From Vibrio gazogenes (GTDB lineage Bacteria > Pseudomonadota > Gammaproteobacteria > Enterobacterales > Vibrionaceae), in assembly GCF_023920225.1 (NCBI RefSeq), contig NZ_CP092587.1:1550001-1614000 (forward strand): 64,000 nt of DNA, given 5' to 3'. The notes under the pieces were generated by a model, which made no database searches, was not told where the DNA came from, and saw only the letters and a list, made by a program, of their open reading frames with translations. Below are positions 39,397 through 48,475 of this stretch, piece by piece (position 1 is the first letter of the stretch; each line of letters starts with the position of its first letter). Made by a program: the position numbers and the translations under genes.

Positions 39397-40164
39397 ATGA
39401 ATAATATGTTTGATTTGCATGGCAAAACCGCTCTGGTAACGGGTTCTGGTAGAGGATTGGGATTTTCTTATGCCAAAGGGCTAGCGAATGCCGGTGCTCG
39501 CGTGATCTTGAATGGGCAGAATGAGGACACTCTCTCTGCTGCTGTCGCTCAATTGAAAAGCGAGGGATTCCAAGTTCTGGGGAAAAGATTCGATGTATCT
39601 TCTGAGGCGCAAGTATCAAAGGTATTTGAAGAATTTGACCGGGATGGGATTCATGTTGATATCTTGATTAATAATGCGGGTATCCAATATCGAAAACCCA
39701 TGGTGGAGTTAGAGCTGGAAGCCTGGAAAAAGGTGATTGATGTCAACCTGAATAGTGTATTTATCGTCTCTCGTCAGGCAGCAAAACGCATGATTGAAAA
39801 AGGAACCGGCGGGAAAATCATCAACATCGGTTCTTTGACCAGTGAAGCCGCGAGAGCAACGGTATCGCCGTATACCGCAGCGAAAGGTGGTGTGAAAATG
39901 CTGACGAAGGCGATGGCGGCTGAATGGGCACAATATAACATTCAAGCGAATGCGATTGGGCCGGGCTACATCCTTACCGATATGAATGCCGCATTGATTG
40001 AGAATAAAGACTTTGATGACTGGGTTAAAGCCAGTAATCCGACTCAGCGTTGGGGCCATCCTGATGAGTTGATTGGCACGGCTGTGTATTTATCATCGAG
40101 TGCATCGAACTATATTAACGGCCAGATTATTTATGTCGATGGCGGCTGGCTATCGGTATTGTGA
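39397..40164 (+). CDS. idnO: SDR oxidoreductase, gluconate 5-dehydrogenase / 5-ketogluconate reductase-like
   Basis: 255 residues, classical SDR: TGSGRGLGFSYAKGLA (NAD(P)-binding, residues about 16-31), NNAG, catalytic Ser in NIGSLTSEAARATVSPYTAAKGG with YxxxK. The sequence groups with IdnO/gluconate 5-dehydrogenase, which interconverts 5-keto-D-gluconate and D-gluconate. First gene of the sugar-acid module, 10 bases before the idonate dehydrogenase-like gene. Confidence 0.85.
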   Translation: MNNMFDLHGKTALVTGSGRGLGFSYAKGLANAGARVILNGQNEDTLSAAVAQLKSEGFQVLGKRFDVSSEAQVSKVFEEFDRDGIHVDILINNAGIQYRKPMVELELEAWKKVIDVNLNSVFIVSRQAAKRMIEKGTGGKIINIGSLTSEAARATVSPYTAAKGGVKMLTKAMAAEWAQYNIQANAIGPGYILTDMNAALIENKDFDDWVKASNPTQRWGHPDELIGTAVYLSSSASNYINGQIIYVDGGWLSVL

Positions 40165-40174
40165 GGAGTAAGTG

Positions 40175-41215
40175 ATGACAGAAGTACAATCAAAATCTTG
40201 CATTATTCGTTCAGAACAAGACTTAATCATCGAAAATCGAATTTTGAATCACGAGGAAGACAAAGTATTAGTTCAAGTTGAAGCTGGGGGGATCTGTGGC
40301 TCAGATATTCACTACTATCAACATGGACGGGCTGGCGCGTCTGTGATTCAAGAGCCGATGATTATTGGTCATGAGTTTGTGGGTATCGTGAAAACAGCAC
40401 CAGTGGGTTCCGCTTTAAAAGTGGGGCAGAAAGTCGCGATAAACCCTTCGCAGCCTTGTTATCAGTGTGAGCGATGCCGCAATGGTCAGCTTAATCATTG
40501 CCAGTCCATGAGATTTATGGGCAGTGCACAACACTTCCCACACACGCAAGGTGGCTTCACACAGTACGTTTCGGTAAATACCAACCAGTGCTTTCCTTAT
40601 GACGCATCAATTGCATCTGAAATCATGGCATTCTCTGAGCCATTAAGTGTTGCGATTCATGCCGTGAATAAGGCAGGTAGCTTGATTGGCAAAAAGGTAC
40701 TGGTTATTGGCTCAGGGACGATTGGCGGTTTAGTGATTGCTGCTGCCAAAGCCGCTGGCGCTCAGGTTGTATTGGGTTGTGATGTCAGTGAGCGTAGCTG
40801 TAAGGTTGCAATCGACATGGGGGCCGATCACAGCTTTAGTCCGCTCGATCATGAAGAAGTCACCAAGTATCAGCAAGATAACGGTTACTTCGATGTGACG
40901 TTTGAAGCAACAGGGGTTCCTTCAGCCATTCAAACAACCGTTGATTTTACCAAGCCGAATGGAAAATGTATCCAATTGGGAATGGGAAACAGCAGTATTG
41001 AATATCCGATTAGCCAATTTCTGGTCAAAGAAATCGAGTGGACAGGCTCCTTTAGATTTAATACAGAATTTGCGGTTGCTGTGAATTGGCTTGAGACAAA
41101 AAGAGTTGATCCAACGCCACTGATTTCAGGTGTCTTTAGTTTGGATGATGCAGAATCTGCCATCATTGCTGCTGCTGATAAATCTAAATCAACCAAAGTG
41201 ATTTTAAAAATTTAA
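40175..41215 (+). CDS. idnD: Zinc-dependent L-idonate 5-dehydrogenase-like enzyme
   Basis: 346 residues from the ATG at 40175, chosen because GGAG lies six bases upstream; the GTG one codon earlier is too close. Medium-chain dehydrogenase: catalytic zinc ligands in GGICGSDIHYY and IIGHEFVG, four structural-zinc Cys in CYQCERCRNGQLNHC, and a Rossmann VIGSGTIGGL. It groups with IdnD, which oxidises L-idonate to 5-keto-D-gluconate; RspB-type L-gulonate 5-dehydrogenase is an alternative. Pairing with the SDR makes a two-step L-idonate to D-gluconate route. Confidence 0.85.
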   Translation: MTEVQSKSCIIRSEQDLIIENRILNHEEDKVLVQVEAGGICGSDIHYYQHGRAGASVIQEPMIIGHEFVGIVKTAPVGSALKVGQKVAINPSQPCYQCERCRNGQLNHCQSMRFMGSAQHFPHTQGGFTQYVSVNTNQCFPYDASIASEIMAFSEPLSVAIHAVNKAGSLIGKKVLVIGSGTIGGLVIAAAKAAGAQVVLGCDVSERSCKVAIDMGADHSFSPLDHEEVTKYQQDNGYFDVTFEATGVPSAIQTTVDFTKPNGKCIQLGMGNSSIEYPISQFLVKEIEWTGSFRFNTEFAVAVNWLETKRVDPTPLISGVFSLDDAESAIIAAADKSKSTKVILKI

Positions 41216-41241
41216 TAAGTTAATAATAGCGAAGGCCTAAA

Positions 41242-42234
41242 ATGAAAAACATAATTATATCTCTTGCCCTCGTCTTCCTATTATCATTTCTTATGATAAG
41301 CAAAGACTCAAAAGTTTATTCTGCATCTAAACATGGCGTAATAAACTTAAGAATGAGTCAAGTGTCCTCTGAAATGGGAGCCATTGGCAAAACGATGGAA
41401 AAATTCTCCCAACTAATATCAGAGCGGACACACGGAAGATACAAAATAAACCTTTTTCATAATGGACAACTTGGTGGAGAACGAGACGCGATTGAAAATA
41501 TCCAAATGGGTACACTGGACTTAACCGTTGTGAACCAAGCGGTACTCGCAAATTTTGTGAAAGAGTTTTCAGTATTAGATATCCCTTATTTATTTTCCGG
41601 TTATGAACATGCGGACCGGATATTCCTCGGTGATGTGGGTCAGCATTTTATGTCACAACTTGATCATGTCGGTTTAAAAGCGATTGGCATTTGGGAGTCG
41701 GGATTTAGGAATTTGACTAATAGTGTGCGTCCGATCAACCAGTTGAGCGATGTGAAAAAGCTTAGAATTCGGACCATGGAAAACCAAACCCACCAAAAAT
41801 TTTGGCGCTATATCGACGCAGATCCGGTGCCAATGGCTTGGTCGGAAGCTTATACCGCAATGCAGCAAGGCGCGATTGACGGGCAGGAAAATCCGATCTT
41901 AGTGATTGATACCAATAACGTTGGTCAGGTCAATAAATACTTAGCGATTACAGAACATGCCTATTCAACGGTCTTTGTGATCATGAATCCTGCGTTGTGG
42001 CATGTTTTAAGTGATGAAGACAAGAAAATATTTACCGACACCATGAGTGAGATGAATATTTATGAACGTCAATTAAACAGAAGTCTGGAAATTAAATCAC
42101 TTGAAAATCTGAAACAGCAAGGTGTTGTGGTCACGCATCCAGATAAGCAGGAGTTTATCGACAACTCTAAAGGCTTCAGAGACAGTTATCGTGAAGAATA
42201 TGGTTCTATGTTAGATAAAATTAAGCATGGTTAA
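41242..42234 (+). CDS. dctP: TRAP transporter solute-binding protein DctP
   Basis: 330 residues with an N-terminal signal/anchor segment. DctP family: KLRIRTMENQTHQKFW carries the Arg that salt-bridges the substrate carboxylate, and YTAMQQGAIDGQENP is the typical hinge segment. It binds an organic acid in the periplasm; context says an aldonate or uronate. Confidence 0.92.
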   Translation: MKNIIISLALVFLLSFLMISKDSKVYSASKHGVINLRMSQVSSEMGAIGKTMEKFSQLISERTHGRYKINLFHNGQLGGERDAIENIQMGTLDLTVVNQAVLANFVKEFSVLDIPYLFSGYEHADRIFLGDVGQHFMSQLDHVGLKAIGIWESGFRNLTNSVRPINQLSDVKKLRIRTMENQTHQKFWRYIDADPVPMAWSEAYTAMQQGAIDGQENPILVIDTNNVGQVNKYLAITEHAYSTVFVIMNPALWHVLSDEDKKIFTDTMSEMNIYERQLNRSLEIKSLENLKQQGVVVTHPDKQEFIDNSKGFRDSYREEYGSMLDKIKHG

Positions 42235-42248
42235 AGAGGATATTAAAT

Positions 42249-42728
42249 ATGGAATTGTATAATAAGATAAAATCCATATCTTCGTTTGTATCTGCTGTTA
42301 GTTTGATATTGATGGTGTTCGTGGTTTTACTGCAAACTTTTACGAGATTTGTTATTTTCTATAGCTTGCCATGGTCAGAAGAAGCATCGAGATACCTTTT
42401 TGTTATCATGATTGTTTCCGGGTTTAATGTCGCTATTTATAATGGCGATATGATAAGAATCAGCGTGATAGATAATTATATTCATGGTCGGATGAAAAAG
42501 ATAATTGACTATGTAAAACTGATTATATCTATGAACGTTATTTTTATATTTTCTTACTGCGCCTATAAATTTATTCAACTGGGTGTCTATCAGTTGAGTC
42601 CGGCAATGCAAATTCCTTTAGCTATTATTTACTTTATTATGTTTGTTGGTTTTTTACTCTCTTTCTTTGCAGTAATCATCAATGGATACGAAACAATGTT
42701 TAAAGTGAAAAATATAGGTGGAGAGTAA
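42249..42728 (+). CDS. dctQ: TRAP transporter small permease DctQ
   Basis: 159 residues, four predicted membrane helices. It has the DctQ motif LPWSEEASRYLFVIM (residues about 41-55). Partner of the large permease whose start lies four bases past this stop. Confidence 0.92.
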   Translation: MELYNKIKSISSFVSAVSLILMVFVVLLQTFTRFVIFYSLPWSEEASRYLFVIMIVSGFNVAIYNGDMIRISVIDNYIHGRMKKIIDYVKLIISMNVIFIFSYCAYKFIQLGVYQLSPAMQIPLAIIYFIMFVGFLLSFFAVIINGYETMFKVKNIGGE

Positions 42729-42732
42729 GATT

Positions 42733-44019
42733 ATGGATTATCCTGCAATATTTCTATTGGTTAGTCTGGTCGTTACATTAATTATCGGTCTGCCTATTAC
42801 TTGGTCTTTAGGGTTTTCATGTATTGTCTCCATACTTCTGGATGATAAATTACAATTTCTCGTGATTGCACAGCGAATTTTTACCGGGGCAGATAATTTT
42901 TCAATGCTGGCTATCCCTGCATTTATCTTAGCCGGAAATATCATGTCAGAAGGTGGGTTATCAAAGCGGTTAGTCGCCTTTGCTGACTCATGCGTCGGGT
43001 GGATTTCTGGTGGTATATCCTTGGTTTCTTTGCTTGCTTGTACATTCTTCGCAGCAATTTCTGGTTCGTCGGTTGCGACGACTGCGGCAATTGGCGGTTT
43101 GATGTATCCAGAGATGACAAAACGCGGGTATCCAAAAAATTATGCAGCAGCACTACAGGCGGTGGGCGGGACATTAGGGATTATTATTCCGCCAAGTATT
43201 GTCTTTGTCATCTATGGCAATATCACCGGAACATCTGTTTCTGAATTACTGATGGCGGGCGTGATTCCCGGTATTATTTGTGGTTTCGCCTTATGTTTAT
43301 ACGCTTACTTTAAGGCCAGAAAAGAAAATTATCCGAAGGAAGATAATTTTAGCTTCAAAAAGTTTTTGCTGTCTTTCCGCTCCGCATCGTGGGCGCTGGT
43401 TATGCCACTCGTTATTCTTGGTGGGATCTATGCCGGTGTTTTCACGCCAACAGAATCCGCCGTTGTTGCCGTGGCGTATGGGTTGATCGTCTGCCTCGTT
43501 ATTTACAAGGAAGTGACATTAAAATCCTCTTGGGAAATTATTCATAGCACCGCCGTCAGTACCGCTAACTTAATGATGCTGGTCATTACCGCCCAGATGT
43601 TTGGTTGGTTGATCACCTACTATGAAATACCGGTTATCGTCACTGAAGCATTTTTATATATTGCTGATAACAAATATATTTTCTTGTTCTTGGTGAATAT
43701 TCTTCTTTTGCTATTTGGTATGTTTATGGAGGTTGGGGCAACCAATCTCATCTTGGCGCCTATTCTTGCGCCGATTGCTATCTCTTTCGGTGTGGATCCG
43801 GTGCATTTTGGGCTGATTTTTGTGTTCCTGTTGGCTTTGGGGCAGGCGACACCGCCATTCGGAACGACCATGTTTGTTGCATGTGGGATCAGTAAGCAAC
43901 CCGTCAGTACGGTGAGCAAAGCGATTTTGCCATTTATCGCGGTCGAGTGGTTGTGTGGTTTACTATTTACTTACATGCCAGCGCTATCGACATGGCTACC
44001 ATCAATGTTACGAGGTTAA
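42733..44019 (+). CDS. dctM: TRAP transporter large permease DctM
   Basis: 428 residues from the ATG at 42733, which has GGAGAG upstream; a GTG 15 bases earlier would overlap dctQ. About 12 membrane helices. DctM signatures: FILAGNIMSEGGLSKRLVAF, SGSSVATTAAIGGLMYPEM and GQATPPFGTTMFVACGI. Sodium-driven uptake with DctPQ. Confidence 0.93.
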   Translation: MDYPAIFLLVSLVVTLIIGLPITWSLGFSCIVSILLDDKLQFLVIAQRIFTGADNFSMLAIPAFILAGNIMSEGGLSKRLVAFADSCVGWISGGISLVSLLACTFFAAISGSSVATTAAIGGLMYPEMTKRGYPKNYAAALQAVGGTLGIIIPPSIVFVIYGNITGTSVSELLMAGVIPGIICGFALCLYAYFKARKENYPKEDNFSFKKFLLSFRSASWALVMPLVILGGIYAGVFTPTESAVVAVAYGLIVCLVIYKEVTLKSSWEIIHSTAVSTANLMMLVITAQMFGWLITYYEIPVIVTEAFLYIADNKYIFLFLVNILLLLFGMFMEVGATNLILAPILAPIAISFGVDPVHFGLIFVFLLALGQATPPFGTTMFVACGISKQPVSTVSKAILPFIAVEWLCGLLFTYMPALSTWLPSMLRG

Positions 44020-44127
44020 GCTACGAGGTTAAGCGGACAGGCTCATGTCATATTATTGCAGGGTAGTATTAGATTACAGGATAGTATTGGCTGACAACGA
44101 AAGTGGTTTACTCACTATTAGTGTTCG

Positions 44128-44871
44128 ATGATAATGTCCTACAAGTTACTGGACCGATTTAATTTTGATATGAGCCTCAAAGCAATTAAAAAACATAATG
44201 TCGTAGATGTTGTTTACGATCAGATTAAGGCAAACATTTGTAATAATATTTGGCCGCCGGGTACAAAAATACCATCAGAGCCAAAGCTTGCTGATCTGTT
44301 TGAAGTGAGTCGAGTCAGTATTCGTAGTGCTGTTCAAAAGCTGCGGGATTATGGCATTGTTGTGACTTATCAAGGGAAGGGGACCTTTGTTTCCGAAGAA
44401 TTTGATCAAGAAATGTTTAATCAAGACTTCGTTAAACCAGTCATGCACTTAAGTGAAAGTGACTTTTTCGATATGCTGACATTCAGAAAAACAGTTGAAT
44501 TTAAGTGCATTCAACTTGCTGTCAAATATGCGACAGAAAGTGATTTGGAAGCCATGGAAAAAGCATTAAGTCAGATGTGGCTTTTCACGCACGAATATAA
44601 GAAATATTCATTAGCGGATTACGACTTTCATTTGGCAATCGTGAAAGCATCACATAACAGTATGTTTATATTGGCGATGACCTTGATGAAGGATATGTAT
44701 TTATACTATCTGGAAGAGATTAATCGTGTGTTTGGTATTTCTAGAAAAAGTATTGATGCTCATCGAGAAGTTTATTTGGCAATTGCTGAACGGAATGCCG
44801 AAAAAGCAATTCAGATACTCGATGAAGCGATGGGTGATAACGTGGATGCTTTAGAGAAGTTCGGGGAGTAA
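44128..44871 (+). CDS. GntR family (FadR-type) transcriptional regulator
   Basis: 247 residues as given. The winged-helix begins near ATG 44170 (VVDVVYDQIKANICNNIWPP) and has PSEPKLADLFEVSRVSIRSAVQKL, then an FCD ligand domain. No start codon has a good Shine-Dalgarno, so the first 14 residues are uncertain. A GntR-type operator (44135-44144) overlaps the region just upstream of 44170, suggesting autoregulation. Probably represses the flanking transporter and catabolic genes. Confidence 0.88.
   Translation: MIMSYKLLDRFNFDMSLKAIKKHNVVDVVYDQIKANICNNIWPPGTKIPSEPKLADLFEVSRVSIRSAVQKLRDYGIVVTYQGKGTFVSEEFDQEMFNQDFVKPVMHLSESDFFDMLTFRKTVEFKCIQLAVKYATESDLEAMEKALSQMWLFTHEYKKYSLADYDFHLAIVKASHNSMFILAMTLMKDMYLYYLEEINRVFGISRKSIDAHREVYLAIAERNAEKAIQILDEAMGDNVDALEKFGE
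44135..44144. promoter_or_regulatory. GntR-type operator candidate 3
   Basis: TGTCCTACAAGTT, identical over 13 bases to the site beginning at 39270. It lies at the very start of the gntR reading frame. Confidence 0.5.
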
Positions 44872-44880
44872 TCCACATGA

Positions 44881-44905
44881 AATGTCCTTGAGGACATTTT
44901 TTATC
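44881..44905 (+). terminator. Terminator after gntR
   Basis: An 8-bp stem AAATGTCC / GGACATTT with a TTGA loop and a following T-run, ten bases past the gntR stop. Confidence 0.8.
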
Positions 44906-44914
44906 GATATAAAT

Positions 44915-44924
44915 GTAGGACAAC
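44915..44924. promoter_or_regulatory. GntR-type operator candidate 4
   Basis: TGTAGGACAA, whose core is the reverse complement of TGTCCTACA, 22 bases upstream of the dehydratase start. It indicates that the dehydratase has its own promoter under the same regulator. Confidence 0.5.
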
Positions 44925-44945
44925 TGACAAGTTGGAGGCCAGTTC

Positions 44946-46199
44946 ATGAATACATTGAAGATTACAAATGTAAAAACGATTCTTACCGCGCCTGGTGGGA
45001 TTGACCTAGCTGTCGTTAAAATTGAGACCAATGAACCAGAAATTTATGGATTGGGATGTGCCACATTCACGCAAAGGATTGTCGCTGTGAAAACGGCCAT
45101 CGATGATTACCTGAAACCGTTTCTGATTGGCAAAGATCCGGCGCGTATTGAAGATATCTGGCAGTCTGCAATGGTCAGTGGCTATTGGCGCAATGGCCCG
45201 ATTGCCAATAATGCATTATCGGGTGTTGATATGGCATTGTGGGATCTGAAAGGTAAGGTCGCCGGAATGCCGGTGTATGACTTAATGGGCGGGCGATGCC
45301 GTGATGGCGTTCCACTTTATCGTCATACCGATGGTGAAGATGAGGTGGCGGTTGAAGACAGTATTCGTGCCGCAATGGAAGAAGGTTATCAATACGTGCG
45401 TTGTCAGATGGGGATGTATGGTGGCGCAGGTACTGAAGATCTGAAGCTGATTGCCAACAAATTGGATCGCGCAAAAAACATTCAGCCGAAACGGTCTCCG
45501 CGAAATAGAACCCATGGCATTTATTTTGATCCGGAGGCTTACGCGAAAGCGGTGCCGAAACTGTTCGATCACTTACGCAATAAGCTCGGGTTTGGCATTG
45601 AATTTATTCATGATGTGCATGAGCGGATCACGCCGATTAATGCATTACAACTGGCAAAGAATGTCGAAGAGTATCAACTCTTTTATCTCGAAGACCCGGT
45701 TGCTCCGGAAAATGTGGACTGGTTGAAAACCTTCCGTCAACAAACGTCAACACCGATTGCGATGGGCGAACTGTTTACCTCGCCGAATGATTATAAGCAG
45801 TTGATTATTAATAAAGAAATTGACTTCATTCGCTGCCATATCAGTATGATCGGCGGGTTAACCCCGGCGAAGAAACTGGCGGTAATGAGTGAACAGTGTG
45901 GTGTGCGCACTGCTTGGCACGGACCGGGTGATATTTCTCCGGTAGGCGTTGCAGCCAATATGCATCTTAGCCTGAATAGTCCGAATATGGGCATTCAAGA
46001 ATACACCCCAATGAATGACGCACTTCGCGAAGTCTTCCCCGGGTGTCCTGAGATCGATCAAGGCTATGCGTACGTCAATGATAAACCCGGTTTGGGGATC
46101 GACATCAATGAAGATTTAGCCAAGAAATACCCAATTGAAGGCGGTATACCGTCATGGACGAATGCCAGAACGCCAGATGGCACCGCGTCTCGTCCTTAG
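44946..46199 (+). CDS. ManD/RspA-type sugar-acid dehydratase (enolase superfamily)
   Basis: 417 residues from ATG with GGAGG ten bases upstream. Enolase-superfamily metal ligands can be read: Asp in EFIHDVHER, Glu in FYLEDPVAPEN and Glu in AMGELFTSPND, with the catalytic His in TAWHGPGDISPVG. It belongs to the D-mannonate/D-gluconate dehydratase group often called starvation-sensing RspA. Some members dehydrate gluconate or mannonate to 2-keto-3-deoxygluconate only poorly. Beside idnO/idnD and a TRAP importer, the simplest reading is dehydration of the gluconate or mannonate formed. Confidence 0.87.
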   Translation: MNTLKITNVKTILTAPGGIDLAVVKIETNEPEIYGLGCATFTQRIVAVKTAIDDYLKPFLIGKDPARIEDIWQSAMVSGYWRNGPIANNALSGVDMALWDLKGKVAGMPVYDLMGGRCRDGVPLYRHTDGEDEVAVEDSIRAAMEEGYQYVRCQMGMYGGAGTEDLKLIANKLDRAKNIQPKRSPRNRTHGIYFDPEAYAKAVPKLFDHLRNKLGFGIEFIHDVHERITPINALQLAKNVEEYQLFYLEDPVAPENVDWLKTFRQQTSTPIAMGELFTSPNDYKQLIINKEIDFIRCHISMIGGLTPAKKLAVMSEQCGVRTAWHGPGDISPVGVAANMHLSLNSPNMGIQEYTPMNDALREVFPGCPEIDQGYAYVNDKPGLGIDINEDLAKKYPIEGGIPSWTNARTPDGTASRP

Positions 46200-46260
46200 T
46201 CCTTTTAAACTCGCTGAACTTATCAAGGTTATCCTGTTAAGTTCAGCGCTTGACGCCGGA

Positions 46261-46516
46261 AGCGGCACAACAGTCAAGAGCTGCGCAACGTGCAGCTGTA
46301 TTTGAATAACCTGATTACCACTCATTATGTGCGCTATCATGAGGAGCCGGATGAATCAGATTTGGCATGATGGTTGATTGGTTTATTTAATTTTCGAGCC
46401 GCAATTGCGGCTCGTTTTGATCAAGTTCTAAGAACCGGCCCTGCTCGCGGGACTGAATCACATGCTGAGTATCGTAAGTGTATTGTTTGCGAGAAAATTT
46501 TAATGATTAAAACGGT
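46261..46516. repeat. Direct repeat copy A (truncated copy of the 65-residue gene region)
   Basis: About 256 bases nearly identical to 49053-49307, with only scattered substitutions and one indel. It begins inside the coding sequence of the 65-residue protein (its last about 36 codons plus the stop) and includes its palindromic hairpin. The 5' part of the gene and its leader are absent, so this copy is a gene remnant. It starts about 60 bases after the dehydratase stop. Confidence 0.85.
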
Positions 46517-46821
46517 TAGGTAATCACTCAATTCTGCCCCATAGTTGGCTAGGCTATTTTTACTTTGCAATAGATTTTGTCGTATTTTGACCTAATTTAT
46601 CTAATGAAAAATAAAAGAACCATTGTACTCATACACTCATTGAGCCATAGATAATAAAGTGCGGTAATATTGTCTGAATTTTATGAGAATTTATTGATTT
46701 TTCATATTTTATTCAATAGGTTAATTTAAATGAAGGCTACAGAAAATAGACCATAGACAGAAACTATAGAAAATAATATGCTGCCTAATAACTGTCCGTT
46801 TCTTTAATACAGAGGAATACT
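46517..46821. other. AT-rich intergenic region before LysE gene
   Basis: About 305 very AT-rich bases between direct repeat A and the LysE-family gene. No ORF or clear motif; it presumably carries the lysE promoter. Confidence 0.45.
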
Positions 46822-47463
46822 ATGATTGATGTTTTATCGTTAATTTCAATAGGATTTGCGTTTTTTATTGTGGCGGTTTCGCCAGGGCCGGCGAATATTT
46901 CTAATGCAACAATAGCTATGAGTAAAGGTAGAAAAATAAGCCTTGTTTATGGTGCGGGTCTTTCGATGGGTCTTCTGTTGTGGGGTATCGTTGCGGCGAG
47001 TGGATTGGGAGTGATTCTACAAGGGTCGGTCTATTTATTGATGTTTCTAAAAATCATTGGAGGGATATACCTTCTATGGTTGGCTTATCTCTCGTTTAAG
47101 TCATCTTTTAACTCGGCATCGACAATATCCCAAAATCAAACCAATGAAATAGGGTATAGCAAATGGTTCATACGAGGCTTTGTTCTGAATTCATCCAATC
47201 CCAAAACTGTCATTGCATGGATGGCAGCGTTATCTGTCGGTATGGGTGCAAACAATGATATTACCTTTTTAGTTTCGGCAGTGATTACATGCATGCTGGT
47301 TGGCTTTTTCGTTAACGCCATTTATTCAATACTGTTTTCAATTAATGGCGTTATGAAGACCTACCAAAAAATTGGTCATTGGGTTGATAGGGTCGTGTCT
47401 GGTATGTTCGCGTTAGCTGGATTAGGGCTAGTAATGTCTGCCTTTAAGCGAAATCAAGTATAA
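46822..47463 (+). CDS. LysE/RhtB family amino-acid exporter
   Basis: 213 residues, about six membrane helices, with the family start AVSPGPANISNATIAMSKGR (residues about 17-36) and NSSNPKTVIAWMA. Good Shine-Dalgarno (GAGGA). Exports amino acids or homoserine-lactone-like compounds; the substrate is unknown. It lies with the MBL-fold gene between two copies of a direct repeat, suggesting recent acquisition. Confidence 0.9.
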   Translation: MIDVLSLISIGFAFFIVAVSPGPANISNATIAMSKGRKISLVYGAGLSMGLLLWGIVAASGLGVILQGSVYLLMFLKIIGGIYLLWLAYLSFKSSFNSASTISQNQTNEIGYSKWFIRGFVLNSSNPKTVIAWMAALSVGMGANNDITFLVSAVITCMLVGFFVNAIYSILFSINGVMKTYQKIGHWVDRVVSGMFALAGLGLVMSAFKRNQV

Positions 47464-47617
47464 ACTAGCAAACGTTTAAGGTTTCAAGATATTTTTCTTA
47501 TCTGAAATGATGCCACTGAATGATTTGAGCTAAGAAGATTTTGTCCAGAGGTGTTTCAAAAAGTCTCTGGCTAACAAATTTCTGCCCCCAAACGTTTTAG
47601 TATGATATGGAGAATAT

Positions 47618-48475
47618 ATGAAATACATTCTCATCTCGTTTTTAATCTGTTTATTTAGCGTTTCTCAATCTTATGCGAAAGAGTTTATTCCTGAAAAAAC
47701 TGATAAGAACGGTTATGTAGAGCCTTTTCAAATGTTTGACGATCTGTTTTATGTGGGTGATAAGTGGGCTTCATCATATCTTGTCCGGACAACAGACGGA
47801 CTGGTACTGATCGAAACACTGGAAAGTCCTTATGGCCGATGGATACCTAGCAACGTAGAAAAATTGGGGCTCAACCCTTCAGATATCAAATACATACTTG
47901 TTACAAATGGTCATTCAGATCATGTTGGTAATGCGGAGTATATACAAAGGCATTATGGTAGTAAGGTGGTGATGTCAAAAGAAGAACTCCAATTGGCGAA
48001 GGAGCAGTCGACAAAAAGTAAAGGGAAAGGACATTTCGAAGCACCGCACGTAGATGTATTCGTAAAAGATGGTGACCATTTGGTCATTGGGGATACGAAA
48101 TTTACTTTTTATATTACACCAGGCCATACTAAAGGATGTGTATCTATTGATTTTATGGTTAAAAATGCTGGCATCCCGTATCGAGCTTTTATGGTTGGAG
48201 GGCATAGCCCATCAAAGACAGATATTAAACTCGTTGGCGAGTTCATAAAAAGCATGGAAAGGATAAGAACCATAGCCTTACAGGAACCAAAAGTGAGTGT
48301 AAATTTAGCCAATCATCCTCACAAAAATCATTTATTCGAAGAAAGAGCACTGGGTATAAATGACAGTAAAAAGAACTATTTCATCGATAGTAAGGGCTTC
48401 TTTGAATTTTTAAATAAGCAAGAAGAAATAGGTAAGAAAAAATTAGCAGAATTGCAAGCAAATGCTAATAAATAA
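47618..48475 (+). CDS. Secreted metallo-beta-lactamase-fold hydrolase with variant metal motif
   Basis: 285 residues with a signal peptide (cleavage after SYA, about residue 20). The MBL fold resembles subclass B3 in layout, but the first metal motif is NGHSDH (Asn97-Gly-His99-Ser-Asp101-His102) instead of HxHxDH. His170 (PGHTKG) and a histidine in ANHPHKNH (233 or 235) supply the other ligands. Asn in the first position is known from subclass B2 enzymes; here it occurs together with the His after Asp, which B2 lacks. It could be a beta-lactamase-like enzyme or another hydrolase such as a lactonase. Start supported by GGAG. Confidence 0.82.
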   Translation: MKYILISFLICLFSVSQSYAKEFIPEKTDKNGYVEPFQMFDDLFYVGDKWASSYLVRTTDGLVLIETLESPYGRWIPSNVEKLGLNPSDIKYILVTNGHSDHVGNAEYIQRHYGSKVVMSKEELQLAKEQSTKSKGKGHFEAPHVDVFVKDGDHLVIGDTKFTFYITPGHTKGCVSIDFMVKNAGIPYRAFMVGGHSPSKTDIKLVGEFIKSMERIRTIALQEPKVSVNLANHPHKNHLFEERALGINDSKKNYFIDSKGFFEFLNKQEEIGKKKLAELQANANK

